Below, one piece after another: positions 36,434 to 44,663 of a DNA stretch of 64,000 nucleotides. This DNA is from Kitasatospora phosalacinea. Its GTDB lineage: Bacteria; Actinomycetota; Actinomycetes; Streptomycetales; Streptomycetaceae. The stretch is from the NCBI RefSeq assembly GCF_000717185.1, contig NZ_JNYE01000013.1, positions 30,890 to 94,889 on the forward strand, read 5' to 3'. Below the pieces are notes generated by a model. It was not told where the DNA came from. It was given only the letters and a program-made list of their open reading frames with translations, and ran no database searches. A program made the position numbers and the translations under genes. Within the stretch, counting starts at the first letter, position 1. Each line of letters opens with the position of its first letter.

Positions 36434-37993
36434 ATGTCCGCACCGCAACACCGCACCGCCGGGGCCGGAGGCGACCCGGACCGCTCGGACCGCTCGGACC
36501 GCTCGGACCGCTCGGGCAGCCCGGGCCGCCCGGGCGACCCGGCGGTCATCGAGACCGACGTCCCCGCGCGGCTCGACCGGCTGCCCTGGTCGCCCTGGCA
36601 CTGGCGGATCCTGATCGGCCTGGGCACCGTCTGGATCCTGGACGGCCTGGAAGTCACCATCGTCGGCAACCTCGCCGCCCGCCTCGCCGAACCCGGCAGC
36701 GGCATCGCGATCAGCACCGCCCAGGTCACCACCGTCGCCGCCGCGATCTACGTGGCGGGCGCCTGCTGCGGCGCCCTGTTCTTCGGCTGGCTGACCGACC
36801 GGCTGGGCCGCAAGAAGCTGTTCATGCTGACCCTCGCCGTCTACCTCCTCGCGACCGGCGTCACCGCGCTGTCCTGGACGCCCTGGTTCTTCTTCGTCTG
36901 CCGGTTCTTCACCGGCTTCGGCATCGGCGGCGAGTACGCGGCCATCAACTCGGCGATCGACGAACTGATCCCGGCCCGGGTCCGCGGCCGGGTCGACCTG
37001 ATCGTCAACGGCAGCTTCTGGATCGGCGCGGCGCTCGGCGCGTTCGCCTCCATCGCGCTGCTGAACACCTCGCTGTTCGCCACCGACGTCGGCTGGCGGC
37101 TGGCCTTCGGCATCGGCGTGGTCCTCGGCCTGGTCATCCTGCTGGTGCGCCGGCACGTCCCCGAGAGCCCGCGCTGGCTGTTCACGCACGGCAAGGGCGA
37201 GGAGGCGGAGGCGATCGTCCGCGACGCCGAGGCGATCGTCGAACGCGAGAGCGGCAAGCCCCTGCCGCCGGTCGACGAACCGCCGATCGCGATCCGCGAA
37301 CGCGGCCCGATCGGCTTCGTCACCATCGCCCGCACCCTGGTCTCCACCTACCCGCGCCGCACGATCCTGGGCCTGTCGCTGTTCATCGGACAGTCCTTCC
37401 TCTACAACTCGATCACCTTCGGGTACGCGGTGATCCTCACCCAGTTCTTCGACGTCCCCGCGGGCGACACCGGCTACTACTTCGCGGTGATCGCGGTCGG
37501 CAACTTCCTCGGCCCGGTGCTGCTCGGCCACTTCTTCGACTCGGTCGGCCGCAAACCGATGATCGCGGGCAGCTACATCGGCTCCGGCGTCCTGCTGTTC
37601 GGCACCGCCTGGCTGTTCCAGCACGGCTCGCTGAGCGCCGTCGGGATGACGGCCTGCTGGACGGCCGTGCTGTTCTTCGCCTCCGCCGGGGCGAGCGCCG
37701 CCTACCTGACCGTCAGCGAGATCTTCCCGCTGGAGACCCGCGCCCTGTGCATCGCCTTCTTCTACGCGGTCGGCACGGCGGCGGGCGGCATCTCCGGCCC
37801 GCTGCTCTTCAACGGCCTGGTCAGCAGCGGCGAGGTCGGCGATGCCACCCTCGCGTTCTGCATCGGCGCGGCCCTGATGACGGCCGCGGGCCTGGTCGAG
37901 GCCTTCCTCGGCGTCCGGGCCGAGCGCCGCAGCCTGGAATCGCTGGCCGCCCCGCTCAGCCAGGTCGAACGGGCCGGTGCGACGCCGTCCTGA
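36434..37993 (+). CDS. MFS transporter, sugar/metabolite:H+ symporter type
   Basis: The product is 519-520 aa (ATG 36434, or GTG 36431). After an SDRSDRSDRS repeat tail, about twelve membrane helices follow. MFS signatures are GWLTDRLGRKKLF between TM2 and TM3, FFTGFGIGGEYAAIN in TM4, VPESPRWLFTHGK after TM6 and FDSVGRKPMI in the second half. The PESPRWL and GGEYAA motifs place it near the metabolite:H+ symporter and sugar-porter groups (aromatic acids, sialic acid, niacin). The substrate is unknown. The stop lies in a 14-bp tandem repeat. Confidence 0.9.
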   Translation: MSAPQHRTAGAGGDPDRSDRSDRSDRSGSPGRPGDPAVIETDVPARLDRLPWSPWHWRILIGLGTVWILDGLEVTIVGNLAARLAEPGSGIAISTAQVTTVAAAIYVAGACCGALFFGWLTDRLGRKKLFMLTLAVYLLATGVTALSWTPWFFFVCRFFTGFGIGGEYAAINSAIDELIPARVRGRVDLIVNGSFWIGAALGAFASIALLNTSLFATDVGWRLAFGIGVVLGLVILLVRRHVPESPRWLFTHGKGEEAEAIVRDAEAIVERESGKPLPPVDEPPIAIRERGPIGFVTIARTLVSTYPRRTILGLSLFIGQSFLYNSITFGYAVILTQFFDVPAGDTGYYFAVIAVGNFLGPVLLGHFFDSVGRKPMIAGSYIGSGVLLFGTAWLFQHGSLSAVGMTACWTAVLFFASAGASAAYLTVSEIFPLETRALCIAFFYAVGTAAGGISGPLLFNGLVSSGEVGDATLAFCIGAALMTAAGLVEAFLGVRAERRSLESLAAPLSQVERAGATPS

Positions 37994-38067
37994 CGGTGCC
38001 GTCCTGACGGTGCCGTTCTGACGGTGCGGTCTCGACGGTGCGGTCCTGACGGTGCGGTCCTGACGGT
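37984..38067 (+). repeat. six tandem 14-bp repeats across the MFS stop
   Basis: The unit GCCGTCCTGACGGT repeats six times with single substitutions. The MFS TGA is at 37991-37993, inside copy 1. Confidence 0.88.
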
Positions 38068-38150
38068 GCCGCCCTGCCCTCGGTGGAACGGGGGCGCCCC
38101 GGATGGGGGGCGGGGCGCCCCGCGTGCCGCCTGACGTAACCGGCGGTGCG

Positions 38151-39827
38151 TCAGGAGAACGTGAACCAGTTGAGGTTGACGAAATCGGCGGGCTGGCCGC
38201 TGCTGAAGGTCAGGTACACGTCCCGGACGCCGGTGATCCGGCTCAGGTCGGCCGGGACGGTCCGCCAGGTCTGCCAGCCGCCGGTGTTGCCCACGGCGAA
38301 GCTGCCGACGGGGGTGGCGGTGGGGCTCCCCAGGCGGACCTGGACCAGGCCGCTGACCCCGGCGGCCGCGCCGGACGCCACCCGGGCGTCGATCCGGGTC
38401 GCGCCGGTGGTGCCGAAGTCCAGGGTGTAGCGCAGCCAGTCGCCGTTGGCCAGCCAGCCGACGTCCGTACCGCCGCCGGTGTCGGAGCACGCCTCGGTCT
38501 GCGCACCCGACTGTGCGGCGTACGACTCCGCCTGCACGGTGGCGAACGCGCTGCCGCCGCCGGTGGGGGGCGGGGTGGTGCTGCCGCCGTCGCCGCCGCT
38601 GCCCGCCAGGCCGCCGACGGTGATCACCCAGCGGGTGGGTGCGCCGGACTGCACCTTGCCCTCGAAGTCGACGCCCGCCGGGTGGACGTCGTCGTACGGG
38701 AAGGCGTAGCCGAGGCCGTCGGGCGTGGTGGAGTGCAGGATCCGGGCGTAGTGGTTGGTGCGGGCCTGGGTGTAGAAGGTCGCCGGGTTCTCGCCGGTGG
38801 GCTGGTTGGGGTTGCTGAGCAGCGTGGTGCGGTTGAACGCGGCGGCCAGGCGGGCGCTCAGGTTGCCCATCAGGTCGTTGCCGGTGGTGAACGGCGCGTC
38901 GCTGCAGGAGAAGATCGCGAGCGTGGACGGCTTGGCGAACGACCCGGCGCCGGGGAAGTTGAGCGTGCTGCCGCTGACCCGGCCGGTGAACGCGCCCCAG
39001 GTGTACTGGGTGTCGATCCGGAGGTCGGTGCTCGCGTACTTGCTCCACACCTGGTCGACGTAGGGCTCGAAGTAGCCGCTGAACAGGGCGCCGTTGCCGC
39101 GGATCGCCAGGTTGGGCGCCAGCACCCGCAGGTCGGCGCCGGAACGGTTGACCACCAGCTTGCTCCAGTCCGAACCGTCGACGCCCGACTGGGCGCGCAG
39201 CGCGGACGCGACCCTGGCCAGGCCGTCGGACGGCAGGCCGCGCACGGTCTGGGTGGCGCCGCCGGAGACCTCCAACTGGAAGGCGATCGGCAGGCAGACC
39301 ATGTCGACGAAGGTGATGTTGCCGAACAACTGGTCGTTGTTGAAGGTGAATTCGCAGAAGTCGTGCCGGACGCCGATGTTCGGGTCGGTCGGGTTGACCA
39401 CCGAGGGCAGGGCCAGCCCGCCGCCGCGGTTCATCAGGAAGGTCAGCTTGGCGCCGACCGAGAAGTAGATCCGCCCGCTGTCCAGGTGCGGCAGCGTCAC
39501 CCGGCGCGGCGCCGCCCCGGAGGCGTTCAGCGCGATCGCGCAGTCCACGCCCAGCGGCGTCTGGTCGTTGGCCGGGTTCGGCGGGTGGTACAGGCTGGAA
39601 CCGTCCGCCTGCAGGAAGGCCCACCCGCCACCGGCCGCCGGGTCGCGGCCGACCACGTAGGCGTAGACGGTGTTGCTGCCGGTGGTGTTGGCGAGGTCGA
39701 GCGGCAGGGTCGCGGGCGTCTGCGCCTGGGCCTGGCCGCCGACCGCCAGGTAGCTCGCGGGCAGGGCGAGCGCGGCGGCGGTCAGCAGGGTGCGGCGGGA
39801 GAGCTTCGCCGCGTGACGGGGCGTCAT
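38151..39827 (-). CDS. secreted GH64 beta-1,3-glucanase with a C-terminal CBM6-like module
   Basis: The product is 558 aa. A Tat-type signal (SRRTLLTAAALALPASYLA) ends near AQAQT at about residue 36. Residues about 40-400 match GH64 (laminaripentaose-producing beta-1,3-glucanase): LDLANTTGSNTVYAYVVGRD, GLALPSVVNPTDPN, HDFCEFTFNN and the C-terminal RILHSTTPDGLGYAFPYDDV. A Gly/Thr/Pro linker leads to a CBM6-like domain (about 430-558, AESYAAQSGAQTE, WLANGDWLRYTLDFG). It acts outside the cell on fungal or algal beta-1,3-glucan. It lies downstream of the GH16 gene in the same direction. Confidence 0.9.
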   Translation of the reverse strand: MTPRHAAKLSRRTLLTAAALALPASYLAVGGQAQAQTPATLPLDLANTTGSNTVYAYVVGRDPAAGGGWAFLQADGSSLYHPPNPANDQTPLGVDCAIALNASGAAPRRVTLPHLDSGRIYFSVGAKLTFLMNRGGGLALPSVVNPTDPNIGVRHDFCEFTFNNDQLFGNITFVDMVCLPIAFQLEVSGGATQTVRGLPSDGLARVASALRAQSGVDGSDWSKLVVNRSGADLRVLAPNLAIRGNGALFSGYFEPYVDQVWSKYASTDLRIDTQYTWGAFTGRVSGSTLNFPGAGSFAKPSTLAIFSCSDAPFTTGNDLMGNLSARLAAAFNRTTLLSNPNQPTGENPATFYTQARTNHYARILHSTTPDGLGYAFPYDDVHPAGVDFEGKVQSGAPTRWVITVGGLAGSGGDGGSTTPPPTGGGSAFATVQAESYAAQSGAQTEACSDTGGGTDVGWLANGDWLRYTLDFGTTGATRIDARVASGAAAGVSGLVQVRLGSPTATPVGSFAVGNTGGWQTWRTVPADLSRITGVRDVYLTFSSGQPADFVNLNWFTFS

Positions 39828-40039
39828 GGCGTGGGGGAGTCCTCTCGGGTGCGGGGTGGCGCGGTGCGGGGGGTGGTGCGGGGTGGTGCGGGGGCGCGGC
39901 CGACCGGTGGTAGGTGCCGAGGGACGGTCGGCCGCGCCGGGGAGGGGCCGGGTGGGGGCGGCCCGTGGTCGGCGGTGCGGCGATCGGTGTCGCGGCACCG
40001 GTGACGTGGCACCGGTGACGCGCCGTCACTGACGTGCCG

Positions 40040-41326
40040 TCAGCCGAATATCCACTTCTGCGCGCCGGTGCCGTTGCAGGTCCACAGCTGGAGCCTCGTC
40101 CCGTCGGCCGCCGAGCCGTTCGGGGAGTCCAGGCACTTGCCGGAGCCGGGGTTCAGGAGGTCGTTGCCGGAGCGGTGCGTCCACTGCTGGGCGCTGGTGC
40201 CGTTGCAGGTGTAGAGCTGGATGACCGCGCCGTCGTTGTGGGAGGCGGCGGCGACGTCCAGGCACTTGCCGAGGGCGCGGACGGTGCCGTCGGTGCCGAC
40301 CGTCCACTGCTGGGCCGCGCTGCCGGTGCAGTTGTGCAGCTGGATGGGGGTGCTGTCGGCGCTGGAGCCGCCCGCCACGTCCATGCACATGCCGCCGGGG
40401 CCGGTGATCCGTCCGGTGTAGGTGCCGGTGCTGCCGCCCCAGGTGCTGGTGTGGACGTAGTCGACGGTCATGGTCTGCGGGTAGGTGGAGGAGCCGTCGG
40501 GGTTGCCGGGCCAGTCGCCGCCGACCGCGAGGTTGAGGATCAGGAAGAACGGGTGGTCGAACACCCAGCGGTTGCCGCCCAGGTCGGCAGGGGTGCGGGT
40601 CTGGTAGGCGGTGCCGTCCACGGACCAGGTGATGGCGGTGGGGCTCCAGTCGACCGCGAAGGTGTGGAAGGCGTCGGCGAAGGACTGCCCGGCGGGCAGG
40701 CTGTACGGTGCGCCGATGCCGGCCGCGCCGGAGTAGCCGGGGCCGTGGATGGTGCCGTGGACGGTGCCGGGCTCGCGGCCGATGTTCTCCATGATGTCGA
40801 GCTCGCCGCTGTTGGGCCAGCCCACGGTGGAGAGGTCGTTGCCGAGCATCCAGAACGCGGGCCAGATGCCCTGCCCGCGCGGGATCTTGATCCGGGACTC
40901 GAAGTGCCCGTACGCCTGGGTGAAGGTGCGGGAGGTGTTCAGCCGGGCGGAGGTGTACTGGCAGGTGCCGTACCAGCAGGACAGTCCGGCGTCGGTGTTG
41001 CGCTTGGCGGTGATGACCAGGTGGCCCTGGCCGTCCAGCGCGGCGTTCGCGGCGCCCGCCGTGTAGTACTGCAGCTCGTGGTTGCCGTTGCCCGAACCGC
41101 CGGTCTCCAGCGTCCACTTGGCGGGGTCGACGGCCGATCCGGCCGGTCCGTCGAAGTCGTCGCCCCAGGTGGCGGCGGCCACCGGTGCGGCGGCCAGCGG
41201 GGTGAGGGCGTCGGGGGCGGTGCCGGTGGGGGTGGAGCCGAACGGTGCGGCGGCCAGCAGGGCGGTGGCGAGGAGGAGCCCGAATCCGCCGAGGGGCCAA
41301 CGGCGCGTGCGTGGGGCAGCAGCCAT
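40040..41326 (-). CDS. secreted GH16 glucanase with a ricin-type lectin domain
   Basis: The 428-aa product has a Sec signal (residues about 8-45). The GH16 domain (about 50-290) has the catalytic motif GELDIMENIG with Glu-x-Asp-x-x-Glu, and WGDDFDGPAG at its start. The C-terminal ricin B-type domain (about 300-428) has three Q-x-W repeats (AAQQWTVG, SAQQWTHR and GAQKWIFG). Such enzymes cut beta-1,3- or beta-1,3/1,4-glucan. A perfect GAGAGCGCTCTC palindrome 18 nt upstream of the ATG is a likely LacI-family operator. The 212-nt gap to the GH64 gene holds only GGTGCGGGG-type repeats. Confidence 0.92.
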   Translation of the reverse strand: MAAAPRTRRWPLGGFGLLLATALLAAAPFGSTPTGTAPDALTPLAAAPVAAATWGDDFDGPAGSAVDPAKWTLETGGSGNGNHELQYYTAGAANAALDGQGHLVITAKRNTDAGLSCWYGTCQYTSARLNTSRTFTQAYGHFESRIKIPRGQGIWPAFWMLGNDLSTVGWPNSGELDIMENIGREPGTVHGTIHGPGYSGAAGIGAPYSLPAGQSFADAFHTFAVDWSPTAITWSVDGTAYQTRTPADLGGNRWVFDHPFFLILNLAVGGDWPGNPDGSSTYPQTMTVDYVHTSTWGGSTGTYTGRITGPGGMCMDVAGGSSADSTPIQLHNCTGSAAQQWTVGTDGTVRALGKCLDVAAASHNDGAVIQLYTCNGTSAQQWTHRSGNDLLNPGSGKCLDSPNGSAADGTRLQLWTCNGTGAQKWIFG

Positions 41327-41343
41327 GGTGGAATCCTTTGTCT

Positions 41344-41355
41344 GAGAGCGCTCTC
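41344..41355. promoter_or_regulatory. LacI/CebR-type operator before the GH16 gene
   Basis: GAGAGCGCTCTC is a perfect palindrome, like CebR-type sites centred on GAGCGCTC. It lies between a TTGACA on the minus strand (41421-41416) and the GH16 start. Confidence 0.65.
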
Positions 41356-41505
41356 TGCGGCGGGGCGCCTCCGCCGGTTGGCCTGAATCGTACGGACGGG
41401 ATATCGGCATGGCAATGTCAAAGAACGGTGGATTTCTCGGACCTTTGACCGCAACTCCCCTTCAGATCTTGAAAGCTGAGGCCGGATTGACGGCCGGAGT
41501 CTCGT

Positions 41506-41517
41506 GAGAGCGCTCTC
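41506..41517. promoter_or_regulatory. second copy of the same palindrome
   Basis: An identical GAGAGCGCTCTC lies 150 bp from the first and about 55 bp from the iron box of the divergent siderophore genes. It may allow looping by one repressor, or link carbon and iron control. Confidence 0.6.
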
Positions 41518-41572
41518 TCCGTGCGTGGCGCACCCCGCCGGGGGCGTACTGGGCGGCATCCCGAGCGGCATG

Positions 41573-41591
41573 TAAGGTAACCCTTGCCTAA
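41573..41591 (+). promoter_or_regulatory. DmdR/IdeR-type iron box before the acetylglutamate kinase paralogue
   Basis: TAAGGTAACCCTTGCCTAA matches the 19-bp TTAGGTTAGGCTAACCTAA pattern in most positions. It ends 37 nt before the start, implying iron repression. Confidence 0.75.
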
Positions 41592-41628
41592 CTGACCGGG
41601 GCGGCGAGGCGAGGGTGGGAGGCACGTG

Positions 41629-42624
41629 ATGGCCGGACTGGGCGCGGAACCGTCGGACACGGGCCCCGACCTGCTGTCCTGCCTGGCCGGCCTGCGGGCC
41701 TTCCGGGGCGCCACGGTGGTGCTGAAGTTCGGCGGGAACGCCATGGTGGACCGGGAGTTGAAGGAGTCCTTCGCCCGCTCCGCGGTGCTGCTGCGGTACG
41801 CCGGGCTGCGCCCGGTGGTGGTCCACGGCGGCGGTCCGCAGATCGACGCCCACCTGGGTCGGCTCGGCGTGAGCGCACCGTTCGCGGGCGGGCTGCGGGT
41901 GACCACGCCCGAAGTGGTGGACGAGGTCCGGATGGTGCTGGCCGGCCGGGTGCAGCGCGAACTCGTCGGCCTGATCAACGCGCACGGCCCGTTCGCGGTC
42001 GGCCTCACCGGCGAGGACGCCGGGACCCTGGCCGCCGTCAAGCGCTGGGGCCGCGCGGACGGCCGACCGGTCGACCTCGGCCTGGTCGGCGAGGTCGCCG
42101 AGGTGCGCACCGGACTGCTGGCCTCGCTGCTCTCGGACGGCCGGATCCCGGTGGTGTCCTCGATCGCCCCCGCCGCCGACCGCTCGGACGGCGCCGTCTA
42201 CAACGTGAACGCCGACACGGCCGCCGCCGCGGTGGCCGGTGCGCTCGGCGCGCGAGCCCTGCTGATGCTCACCGACGTGCCCGGCCTGTACCGGAGTTGG
42301 CCCCCGCAGGGCGGCCCGATCGAGGAGTTGGCGGCCGAGGAGCTCGCCCGGATGCTGCCCGACCTGGCGGGCGGCATGGTGCCCAAGATGGCGGCCTGCC
42401 TGGCCGCGCTGCGCGCCGGGGTCGGCGAGGTGCGGGTGCTGGACGGGCGGGTGCCCGACGCGGTGCTGCGGGCGTTCGGCCCGGCTGCGCCCGGGACCAG
42501 GGTGGTGCGCGATCCGGTGGTGGGCGTGGGCGTGGGCGTGGGCGTGGGCGCGGAGTCGGGTGCGGAGCTGCTTGTGGACCCGGGTACGGGCGCGGAGCCG
42601 GTTGCGGTGCTCGCCGCCCGGTAG
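41629..42624 (+). CDS. argB: acetylglutamate kinase paralogue in the siderophore cluster
   Basis: The product is 331 aa (ATG 41629, or GTG 41626). It phosphorylates N-acetylglutamate, the committed step to ornithine. Signatures are VVLKFGGNAMVD (about residue 30), VVVHGGGPQID (about 65), AGLRVTTPEVVDEVRMVL-like sequence, YNVNADTAAAAVAGAL (about 185) and GGMVPKMAACL (about 245). A VGVGVGVGVG tail from hexanucleotide repeats is unusual. The iron box makes it iron-controlled. It therefore probably feeds the ornithine N5-monooxygenase rather than general arginine synthesis; this is inference. Confidence 0.87.
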   Translation: MAGLGAEPSDTGPDLLSCLAGLRAFRGATVVLKFGGNAMVDRELKESFARSAVLLRYAGLRPVVVHGGGPQIDAHLGRLGVSAPFAGGLRVTTPEVVDEVRMVLAGRVQRELVGLINAHGPFAVGLTGEDAGTLAAVKRWGRADGRPVDLGLVGEVAEVRTGLLASLLSDGRIPVVSSIAPAADRSDGAVYNVNADTAAAAVAGALGARALLMLTDVPGLYRSWPPQGGPIEELAAEELARMLPDLAGGMVPKMAACLAALRAGVGEVRVLDGRVPDAVLRAFGPAAPGTRVVRDPVVGVGVGVGVGAESGAELLVDPGTGAEPVAVLAAR

Positions 42625-42774
42625 TGCGCCCGGGGCGTTGTGCCGCGGTCGGGGTGCCGCGGTCGGGGTGCCCGGGTGGGGCGCCCGGGTGGGGCGGCCC
42701 GACCGGTCGGGGTGAGCAAAGTCGCTGGCCACGGTGCGGGCTGAACTTGACTCAGCCACCCACGATAAGAGAAG

Positions 42775-42793
42775 TTAGGTAAGCCTTACCAAA
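42775..42793 (+). promoter_or_regulatory. DmdR/IdeR-type iron box before the ornithine monooxygenase gene
   Basis: TTAGGTAAGCCTTACCAAA is a near-perfect iron-box palindrome about 65 nt before the start at 42858. Confidence 0.8.
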
Positions 42794-42857
42794 GTAAAAG
42801 GGGGTGCGGGTCCACCCGTCCCCGTCGTGTCGGTACCGGGGAGAGGGAAGGACGCGC

Positions 42858-44225
42858 ATGTCGCTGGAGAACGAGGCGGTCCGCACGGACGGGGACGTCG
42901 ACGACCTGGTCGGCATAGGCTTCGGCCCCGCCAACCTCGCCCTCGCGATCGCGGTCGACGACCACAACCGGGCCGCCGCCGAACCCCCGCTCCGGGTCAA
43001 CTTCCTGGAACGCCAAGAGGGTTTCGGCTGGCATCGCGGCATGCTGCTGGACGGCGCGACCATGCAGGTGTCCTTCCTCAAGGACCTGGTCACCCAGCGC
43101 GACCCGCGCAGCCGCTTCACCTTCCTGGCCTACCTCCAGGAGCGCGGCCGCCTCGCCGACTTCATCAACCTGAAGACCTTCTACCCGACCCGGCTGGAGT
43201 TCCACGACTACTTCGAGTGGTGCGCCGCCGAGTTCGCCGACCGGGTCGGCTACGCCCGCACCGTCACCGGCATCTGCCCGGTCACCGGCCCCGACGGCCG
43301 CACCGGGCAGGTCGAGGTGGTCTCCGAAGCGCTCGGCGGCGGCGCCCGCCAGGTCCGCCGGGCCCGCAACATCGCGATCGGCACCGGCCTCACCCCCCGC
43401 CTCCCCGAAGGCGTCCGCCCCGGCGCACACCTCTGGCACACCCGCGATCTGCTGCTGCGCGCACCGGAGTTGGCGCAACGCCCGCTCCGGCACCGGCGGA
43501 TCGCCGTGGTCGGTGCCGGCCAGTCCGCCGCCGAAACCGTCGAGTACCTGCACCGCACCTTCCCCGAGGCGGAGATCTGCGCCGTCCTCACCCGGTACGG
43601 CTACAGCCCCGCCGACGACAGCCCGTTCGCGAACCGGATCTTCGACCCGTCCGCCGTGGACGAGTTCTACGCCGCGCCCGAGACCGCCAAGCGGACCCTG
43701 CTGGCCCAGCACGCCAACACCAACTACTCCGTCGTGGACGGCGAGTTGATCGAGGCGCTGTACCGCACCGCCTACCAGGAGAAGGTCGCCGGACGCGAAC
43801 GCCTGCGGATCCTGAACGCCACCCGGCTCACCGGCGCCGAGGAGAGCGCCGACGGGGCCCGGGCGCACGTCCGTTCGCTGACCACCGGACGCGAACAGGT
43901 GCTGGAGTGCGACGCGGTGGTGCTCGCCACCGGCTACACCCACGTCGACCCGCGCGCACTGCTCGGCGAGCAGCTCGCCGCCGCCTGCCGCACCGACGAA
44001 CAGGGCCGCCTGCGGGTCGACCGCGACCACCGGCTCCTCACCGACGACCACCTCGACGTCGGCATCTACCTGCAGGGCGGCACCGAGCACACCCACGGCA
44101 TCACCTCCTCGCTGCTGTCCACGCTGGCCGTGCGCTCCGGTGAGATCCGCGACTCGATGCTGCTGCGCCGGGCCGGTCGCGACCTGCGGGCCCGCGGCGC
44201 CGTCGCCGCGGCGGGCATCGGCTGA
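42858..44225 (+). CDS. L-ornithine N5-monooxygenase (SidA/PvdA family)
   Basis: The 455-aa product has the FAD site GIGFGPANLALAIA (about residue 20), substrate/flavin region MQVSFLKDLVTQRDPRSRFTF (about 75), NADPH site VVGAGQSAAETVEYLH (about 220) and the C-terminal ATGYTHVDP motif. It hydroxylates the side-chain amine of ornithine with O2, FAD and NADPH, giving the hydroxamate precursor. Lysine is possible, but the hydroxyornithine-type A domain downstream supports ornithine. Its own iron box lies upstream, and it leads into the carrier-protein, binding-protein and NRPS genes. Confidence 0.93.
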   Translation: MSLENEAVRTDGDVDDLVGIGFGPANLALAIAVDDHNRAAAEPPLRVNFLERQEGFGWHRGMLLDGATMQVSFLKDLVTQRDPRSRFTFLAYLQERGRLADFINLKTFYPTRLEFHDYFEWCAAEFADRVGYARTVTGICPVTGPDGRTGQVEVVSEALGGGARQVRRARNIAIGTGLTPRLPEGVRPGAHLWHTRDLLLRAPELAQRPLRHRRIAVVGAGQSAAETVEYLHRTFPEAEICAVLTRYGYSPADDSPFANRIFDPSAVDEFYAAPETAKRTLLAQHANTNYSVVDGELIEALYRTAYQEKVAGRERLRILNATRLTGAEESADGARAHVRSLTTGREQVLECDAVVLATGYTHVDPRALLGEQLAAACRTDEQGRLRVDRDHRLLTDDHLDVGIYLQGGTEHTHGITSSLLSTLAVRSGEIRDSMLLRRAGRDLRARGAVAAAGIG

Positions 44226-44257
44226 CCAGTCGTCAACTCCCGAACGGAACACCTGAC

Positions 44258-44542
44258 ATGACCTCACCTGCCGGACCCGCCGGACCCGCCCCCGCCGACT
44301 CCTCCTCGGCCGGGTTCGACCCCGACACGCTGCGCGCCGAGATCGCCGAACTGCTCGGCGAGGACCCCGAGGACATCCGCGACGAGGACGACCTGCGCGA
44401 CCTCGGACTCGACTCGATGCGGGTGATGCACCTGGTCGAGACCTGGCGCGCCCGCGGTGCCCGGGTCGAGTTCGCCGACCTCGCCGACCTCGGCACCGCG
44501 CCCACCCTGCTCGCCTGGTCCGCGTACCTGACCCGCGCCTGA
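44258..44542 (+). CDS. free-standing aryl carrier protein
   Basis: This 94-aa carrier protein has the phosphopantetheine Ser in DLGLDSMRVMHLVETWR (Ser about residue 57). The surrounding sequence (LRAEIAELLGEDPEDIRDEDDL, then LLAWSAYLT) matches the aryl carrier domain of EntB/DhbB without the isochorismatase half. It should hold salicylate or 2,3-dihydroxybenzoate and donate it to the EntF-like first condensation domain of NRPS1. No aryl-AMP ligase is in the window, so loading must be encoded elsewhere. Confidence 0.82.
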   Translation: MTSPAGPAGPAPADSSSAGFDPDTLRAEIAELLGEDPEDIRDEDDLRDLGLDSMRVMHLVETWRARGARVEFADLADLGTAPTLLAWSAYLTRA

Positions 44543-44600
44543 CCGGCGTTCGGCCCGCGCCTGACCGGCGTTCGGCCCGCGCGTGACCGGTACTCGGCCC
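44535..44600 (+). repeat. three tandem 22-bp repeats across the carrier-protein stop
   Basis: Copies lie at 44535-44556 and 44557-44578 (identical) and at 44579-44600 (diverged); a fourth degenerate copy follows. The carrier-protein TGA lies in copy 1. Confidence 0.88.
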
Positions 44601-44663
44601 GGAGCTGCCGGTGCTCGACCCGCGCCCGGACTTCCCCCTCACCAGCCCAACCTACGGAGAACC

